Program-made: the position numbers and the translations under genes
Shown: in pieces, positions 59,215 through 64,000 of the stretch
Layout of the letters: the number at the start of each line of letters is the position of its first letter
How positions within the stretch are numbered: position 1 is the first letter of the stretch
The notes under the pieces: generated by a model
Told to the model about the DNA's origin: nothing
The model's input: the letters and a program-made list of their open reading frames with translations, nothing else
Database searches by the model: none
Source of the DNA: Prinsepia uniflora
Taxonomy: Eukaryota > Streptophyta > Magnoliopsida > Rosales > Rosaceae
DNA length: 64,000 nucleotides
Assembly: GCA_032719365.1 (NCBI GenBank)
Contig: CM064862.1
Location: forward strand, 88,338,503 to 88,402,502
Direction: 5' to 3'

Positions 59215-61659
59215 ACCCTTGTTATCTTTGTTTCTGAACCAAAGCTGACCAAAGCGTAAGGGTTAGGGTTGGAGTGATTCTTGCCGGAAACATCTTCAGC
59301 TCCCTGAACGGTTACCGAAAGCAAACCGGCGGCTTCAAGCGACGAGAAGCATGAAAAATCTATAGATCCCTTTCGTCGAGCGCTCTTTACACCATAATTT
59401 TCCCCTGCAGCTGCATCAATTTTCCTCCATTGTCTTCCACAAAAGGATTGTATATCAACTCCACCACCAGCTTGCCTCTCCCTTTCTTGTTCTGGGGATC
59501 TTAAGGGTTCATGTTCTTCGCCAAATCAAGGGTCACTTCTTTCCATTCGTGCGGCGTCAGCACCTTCAGCGGAACAACTTGCATTCCAAGAAAGTTATGC
59601 GTCCCGATCTGCCAAATTAACTTATTTAATTTAAAGTTCAGGCACATTTCATCATACTTTAGAGTTCTATTTGACTCCACGAATTTTGCATTTATGTTCT
59701 CTCAACTCTTTTGTCCCACAATCCTATTTTTTTTACAGAACTTCCTTTCGTTGATTACATAGCACGTGAGAACCATCTAAAAACGAATCTCAATGTGACA
59801 GCAAATAAAATTACTTAATTACTCTTTGGTTATCTCTCGCCCAATATTTAGACAAGATATAACGAATGGCTGATTAAGTTTTACATATAGTAATCTTGAG
59901 ATTCTATTTTAGATGGGATCCGTACACTTCACGCGATAAGCTAATGAATATTTTGTCAAAAAATATGACTATGGTATATGAGTGAAACGTTTTAAAGCGT
60001 TTAGGATGCTTAAATGCAAAAAATTTAAAGTAAAATTAGCTCTTAATATGGAATATGTAATGTTGTTACAATGAGGGGCGATAAAACGGCAGATCTGTTC
60101 CCAGTCATAGAGATCAAATTGAAGGACTTGGGAGTGGGGATCTTTGACTGTGAGCTTGAAATTCTCATTCCATTCACGTAAGGATCAGAAGTTCCTAAAA
60201 TGTCCATCTTCAACAGTTTTAGTGCTCTTACAACCTTCACATGGAGTATGCCTACTGGCTTCTTTATGCCCCCCTGATCTGGGCATACAAAATCAATTGT
60301 AAATACAAAACAAGAAATTTAAATTTGATGTTTCCAATTTCACTTCAAAAAAAAAATATATATATATATAATCGAACTCAATTACTTACACCGAGCTATC
60401 AAGAATTGGTATTTCCAAAGTTTGGGGCCATAGATTCTTATAAATTCCTGCGGGCATAAATATGGGAATTGTAATATTTGTGAATAGTCATGCCCACTCC
60501 CTGCCGATGATAACCACTCACGTTATACTTCAAGGTATTTTCCCTCATTTTAAATTGAAAATTACAAATTTACAATGCAATTTTTATTTATAGAAGTATT
60601 TACTGTTGGGCCCATTCTAATAGATCCAGCCCATTATTATGTCTCCACTTTGAAGCTATGTTAAATTACGGACATCTAAATTGGGATCAATTCCTTTTAT
60701 AATTGGAATCAAATCTCTATTATTATAAAACCAAGAGAGTGAAAGTAAACTTCACCAAAAAAATTAGACAAAACTACCATCTGACTAATAATCTTTTTAA
60801 AAATAAATCATTTAATAAATAGATATGTGAATGTAAAACCAGATATTAAATTAAAAATTAAAAATAATAATGATTAATAGAAGAAATGGGGAGGAAAATG
60901 ATATTAATGAACTCAGAGAGTTACTTATCCAATTTCCATTAAAAAAAAAATTTAACGTGGATACAAAAGCAAACTGGCATACATAGGTGCCAAGAGGCTA
61001 ATATTGATAATTGATTCATTATTTATTAAGTATATACATCCCTGCATTCCAGTTATGTGTTTCAATTTCTCCTTCTCTAATCATATGAAGGAATTCTCTA
61101 ATCATTTGCAGGAGAAACTCTTCAAACATTGAAAAATTATGACGAGTGGTTGAGAAAAGTGATCAAACGAATAAAAGTCAAATGGAGTATGCATAAGTTT
61201 CATGCTAGTTTCAATTCCTAGTATTGCTTTGCAAATTACAGTAGCTTCAACTTGAATTTATACATTATTCTAAGATGATGACCTTGTTGGCCGCTTTTTC
61301 CTTCACCCAAAAAAGTCAACAGTTTTTAAGCAGAAGATAATGTAAACAAATAAAAAGGGGGAGTTGAGAGAGGCATCTGGCCGGATAAATTGATATAAGC
61401 CAGGGATTGCCATGACATCTCCTCCCTGAATTTTGAGGCCAAAATCCACATGTGGCTGCATGTATACAAGTTAACACAGCTGCCACAATAAGAAGAGCAG
61501 CATGTATGCCACTTAGATCAAGTTTAAAAAGACGTATTTGTCCTAAATTGTGGGCTCAATTTACCTTGTCTATCAATGTCACTGTTATGTATGCAAAGCA
61601 TGGGAATGAGGCCACAAGAGGCCTCAAGATGATCCTTGGTGCTGCAAATATTTGGATAT
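59215..61659 (-). pseudogene. Plant synaptotagmin-like (SMP + C2 domains) pseudogene
   Basis: Decayed gene of the plant synaptotagmin family, ER-plasma membrane contact proteins with an SMP lipid-binding domain and two C2 domains. Pieces in order on the minus strand: 61659-61565 encodes IFAAPRIILRPLVASFPCFA, the end of the SMP domain. 61455 to about 61385 encodes PHVDFGLKIQGGDVMAIPGL. About 60440-60385 encodes LWPQTLEIPILD. About 60270-60110 encodes KKPVGILHVKVVRA, then LLKMDILGTSDPYV, and in another frame EWNENFKLTVKDP (C2A). 59608 to about 59400 encodes LGMQVVPLKVLTPHEWKEV, and about 59340-59215 encodes LLSVTVQGAEDVSGKNHS, the start of C2B. Several splice sites survive (GTAAAT donor after 61565, GCAG acceptor before 61455). 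Breaks are a TAA stop after KNMNP, a deletion and frame change inside C2A, a lost donor, most of C2B missing and no N-terminal anchor exon. Family is confident; paralogue is not. Confidence 0.8.
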
Positions 61660-61862
61660 CTAAAAATTGAGAGACAGAATCAACAACAATTTCATTAAAT
61701 CATACAACTAATTAAAGTTCTTAATTAGAGGTCAATTAGTAATGCTAAAACCAAACATTTATGATTGATTTTAAGTAATAGACCTTGTATCAATCTCATT
61801 GAATGGCTTAATAATTGGATCCTACATTTTAAATAGAAGATAAAATTTAATTATGCATATAT

Positions 61863-62023
61863 TGTTGGGATGTGAGGATAATAGTCCCACATTGGAAAAG
61901 AGGAAATAGAATGTGTGCCTTATATAGCCTTGGGCAACTCCTCCTATCACCAATTGATTTTAGGGCCGAATTTCCGAGTCTATATAATGGCCAGAATCTC
62001 GATCTCTAACATGGTATCAGAGC
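61863..62023 (+). mobile_element. TRIM-type LTR with primer-binding site (5' end only)
   Basis: A 149-bp LTR (61863-62011) starts TGTTGGGA and ends CTAACA. A perfect primer-binding site for initiator tRNA-Met (TGGTATCAGAGC, 62012-62023) follows directly. The LTR has a TATATAG motif upstream of the GGGCAACTCC block. The downstream sequence to about 62280 contains two copies of a GGGGCGTAGTGA-like segment and A-rich tracts but no coding potential. I found no matching 3' LTR inside the window, so the copy is truncated or its end has diverged. Short LTRs and absence of coding sequence fit TRIM elements. It lies upstream of the synaptotagmin remnant and may have helped truncate it. Confidence 0.7.
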
Positions 62024-62279
62024 GGGTTAACCCACCTGGATGGTTTAACAGCCACAAATGCCACACGTCACTCATTCAATCGCTCCCACACGAATAGGGG
62101 GCGTAGTGATGACGAAAGAAAAAAAAAAGAGAAAAGGCGTCCGCCACATGGATAGGGGCGTAGTGAAGACAAAAGAAAAAAAAAAGAGTTGAGTTGCGAG
62201 AGGATGTGGGACAATGGGCTCACATCATTATCACATCATCCAATGCACATTAGCATGGCGTACTTCTAACCAGAATGGG

Positions 62280-63144
62280 GCGATTCAAGTGAGATCCAAT
62301 GCAGAGATCGAATCCCAAATCCAATAATATAAAACTCAAAATTCTCATTTTTCAACCTCCCCTAAAATTTCAAATCAACGGAACAAATAAAATCGGAAAT
62401 TAAAATCCAGAAATGCATCAATAAAATAAATTAGAGTTAATTATGCATAAAATAAATTAAAGAAAAGGCAGGAAAGTAGCAAAGAAAACGAAATCGAAAA
62501 CGTAAAGCGATGCAGAAACTGCCAAAATAGAGTCGCCATGTAAATCAACTTGTTGGCAAACTGAGGTAAATAAAAGTATTTTTTTAATAAGGAATATAGG
62601 TCCACAGTCCACGCGTCCACGCGTCCGGTAATAAATTATTAGGTGGAGAAATATACAGGAGATGCAAAATATTGAATACGCTTAGCTCGAAATTCCCTAA
62701 ATGATCTTTTACAATTATAGCCCTTAATATTCCTCTTGAATTAACTTCTTTAAAACCTCGAAAAATTAATCACACAAACGCTACCGAAGAGAAAATGAAC
62801 CCAAATTAGGATAGGATATTCTAAGCTTGTATTTTTACCACGTGGACTATTCTTAGTGATTAAAAATGAGTGCCACGCAGGAAGTGATCGTCCTGACGTC
62901 CTCCATTTTAAGAAATGCTTGAGTTGAGACTTGAGAGAGGTTGCATAGAAAAGGGAAAATGTGCTCAAATGGTGGCGGTGGTGAATTTTGGTACAGAGCC
63001 GATCGTAAAGATGTCAGATTATATTCATGACAAGACGTATGAAGTGGGCGGTAAAGTTTGCTACAGAATAAGTTAGTGGTGCTTTAAACATCAATGTCAT
63101 ACCGATTAAAACTCATCCACGCGGAGGGTAATTAGGAAGAAGAG
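62280..63144. other. Intergenic region between the TRIM LTR and the Tourist-like MITE
   Basis: No gene or element termini seen. An ACGCGTCCACGCGTCCG motif near 62611-62627 is a short GC-rich repeat in AT-rich DNA. Confidence 0.45.
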
Positions 63145-63147
63145 TAA

Positions 63148-63339
63148 GGGTGTGTTTGGTACGCTGAATTACGGTTTGTATTGGCTAAATAATTCGAAAT
63201 TTGTGTTTGGTACCAGTCGTATTAATTAGTCACCGTATAACTTAATACGGTTGAATATTTTTATATGGTTCAGACACGCTAAAATAATACGTTCGAAATT
63301 GTCCGTATTAAATAGTCGGATAACTAGTAATCTTGTAAA

Positions 63340-63375
<36 letters not shown>

Positions 63376-63756
63376 GTAATATAATAAAAATAAAATATTA
63401 ATTTAGTAAATATTAATAATAAAAAGTAATAAAGTAATAAATACTAATAATTAATAATTAATGATATTTTAATAAATAATAATGATAAAATTAAAAATAA
63501 TTAATTAATAAAAATGTAATAAATAGTAATAATAATTATTATTAAAAAATAATAATAAAAATAATGACATACATAATTAATATTTAAGATATAAGTATTT
63601 CGTCAATTACTATAATATAATCCGGTCAGTATAATATAGTCGGCATTCTAATCCGGAAAAGTACCAAACGTCCGACTAAATAATCAGTCTATCCGGTGGA
63701 CAGATTAGTCTATCCAATTGAAATAGTCAGTACAGTACGACATACCAAACGAGACC
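63148..63756. mobile_element. Tourist-like (PIF/Harbinger) MITE
   Basis: A 609-bp non-coding element has imperfect terminal inverted repeats: GGGTGTGTTTGGTACG on the left and the complement of ATACCAAACGAGACC on the right. It is flanked by the trinucleotide TAA on both sides (63145-63147 and 63757-63759), the target duplication typical of PIF/Harbinger. The interior is AT-rich and contains a TAA microsatellite at about 63342-63373. There is no transposase, so it is non-autonomous. Confidence 0.75.
63342..63373. repeat. (TAA)n microsatellite inside the MITE
   Basis: About ten uninterrupted TAA units, followed by a longer A/T-only stretch. The MITE interior was probably AT-rich enough to seed the expansion. 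Confidence 0.9.
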
Positions 63757-64000
63757 TAAGTCCTTTTGCCTTTTATTAATATTATTAAAAAAATTGTGCA
63801 CGTTTTTACTCTGTTTCAGTTTAAATAATATTATAAATATATATATAATGATATTAGGGCAAGGGTGGTATTAAATATTGATATTTTGTCACATCTTACT
63901 CAATATTTTGTATTTCTAAAATAGTTGCAATTTTAATTCGATATTAAAAAAAGAAAAATTCAACAAAAATGAATTATTGCATCATTAGTAAGGATTAAAA

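Overview
The window is a eudicot plant nuclear genome segment. AT-rich gene-poor flanks carry MITEs, one intact nuclear gene for a chloroplast RNA-binding protein, and a decayed synaptotagmin gene. Between them lies about 39 kb of nested retrotransposons. The species is not identifiable by eye. Plant origin is clear from the chloroplast RNP gene, plant Ty3/gypsy chromoviruses with 3-kb LTRs, Ty1/copia elements, TRIM and Cassandra elements, and a PIF/Harbinger-type MITE.

Region 1 (1-6.46 kb) is AT-rich intergenic DNA with microsatellites, a G27 run, a 33-bp direct repeat pair and a 495-bp fold-back MITE. Region 2 (6.46-24.64 kb) is a minus-strand copia element broken open by LTR insertions. 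It contains a solo LTR inside a solo LTR (8248-14292 interrupted by 9194-12246, target duplications TGGAG and CCCCT). It also contains a plus-oriented gypsy LTR (about 15.0-23.53 kb) split by a non-autonomous Tat-like element (16690-22859, twin 567-bp LTRs). The 5' LTR of that element was hit by a Cassandra element (17174-18643), whose LTR was in turn hit by a second Cassandra (17318-18034, target duplication GGTCA). Counting the copia host, that is five levels.

Region 3 (24.64-46.84 kb) holds a plus-oriented solo LTR (24889-45722). It was opened by a degenerate minus-strand chromovirus (25057-43139), whose integrase was opened by a much younger chromovirus (28380-38907; twin 2977-bp LTRs, target duplication AAGTG, one nonsense codon in its polyprotein frame). 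A CACTA-type terminus and a second copia 5' end close the region.

Region 4 (46.84-55.7 kb) is intergenic, with short local duplications, a very AT-rich stretch and a GC-rich patch of unknown nature. Region 5 (55.7-64 kb) carries the 4-exon chloroplast ribonucleoprotein gene (minus, 278 aa, two RRMs), a minus-strand synaptotagmin pseudogene with SMP and C2 exons, a TRIM LTR with primer-binding site, and a 609-bp Tourist-like MITE.

The chloroplast RNP gene is the only host gene I consider functional. Everything from 6.5 to 46.8 kb is mobile-element sequence. The strongest unusual observations are the ordered nest with intact target duplications, the Cassandra-in-Cassandra insertion with a paralogous empty site 5.6 kb away, the mismatched ends of the outer chromovirus, and a shared LTR design in which conserved inverted motifs bracket a subfamily-specific minisatellite.
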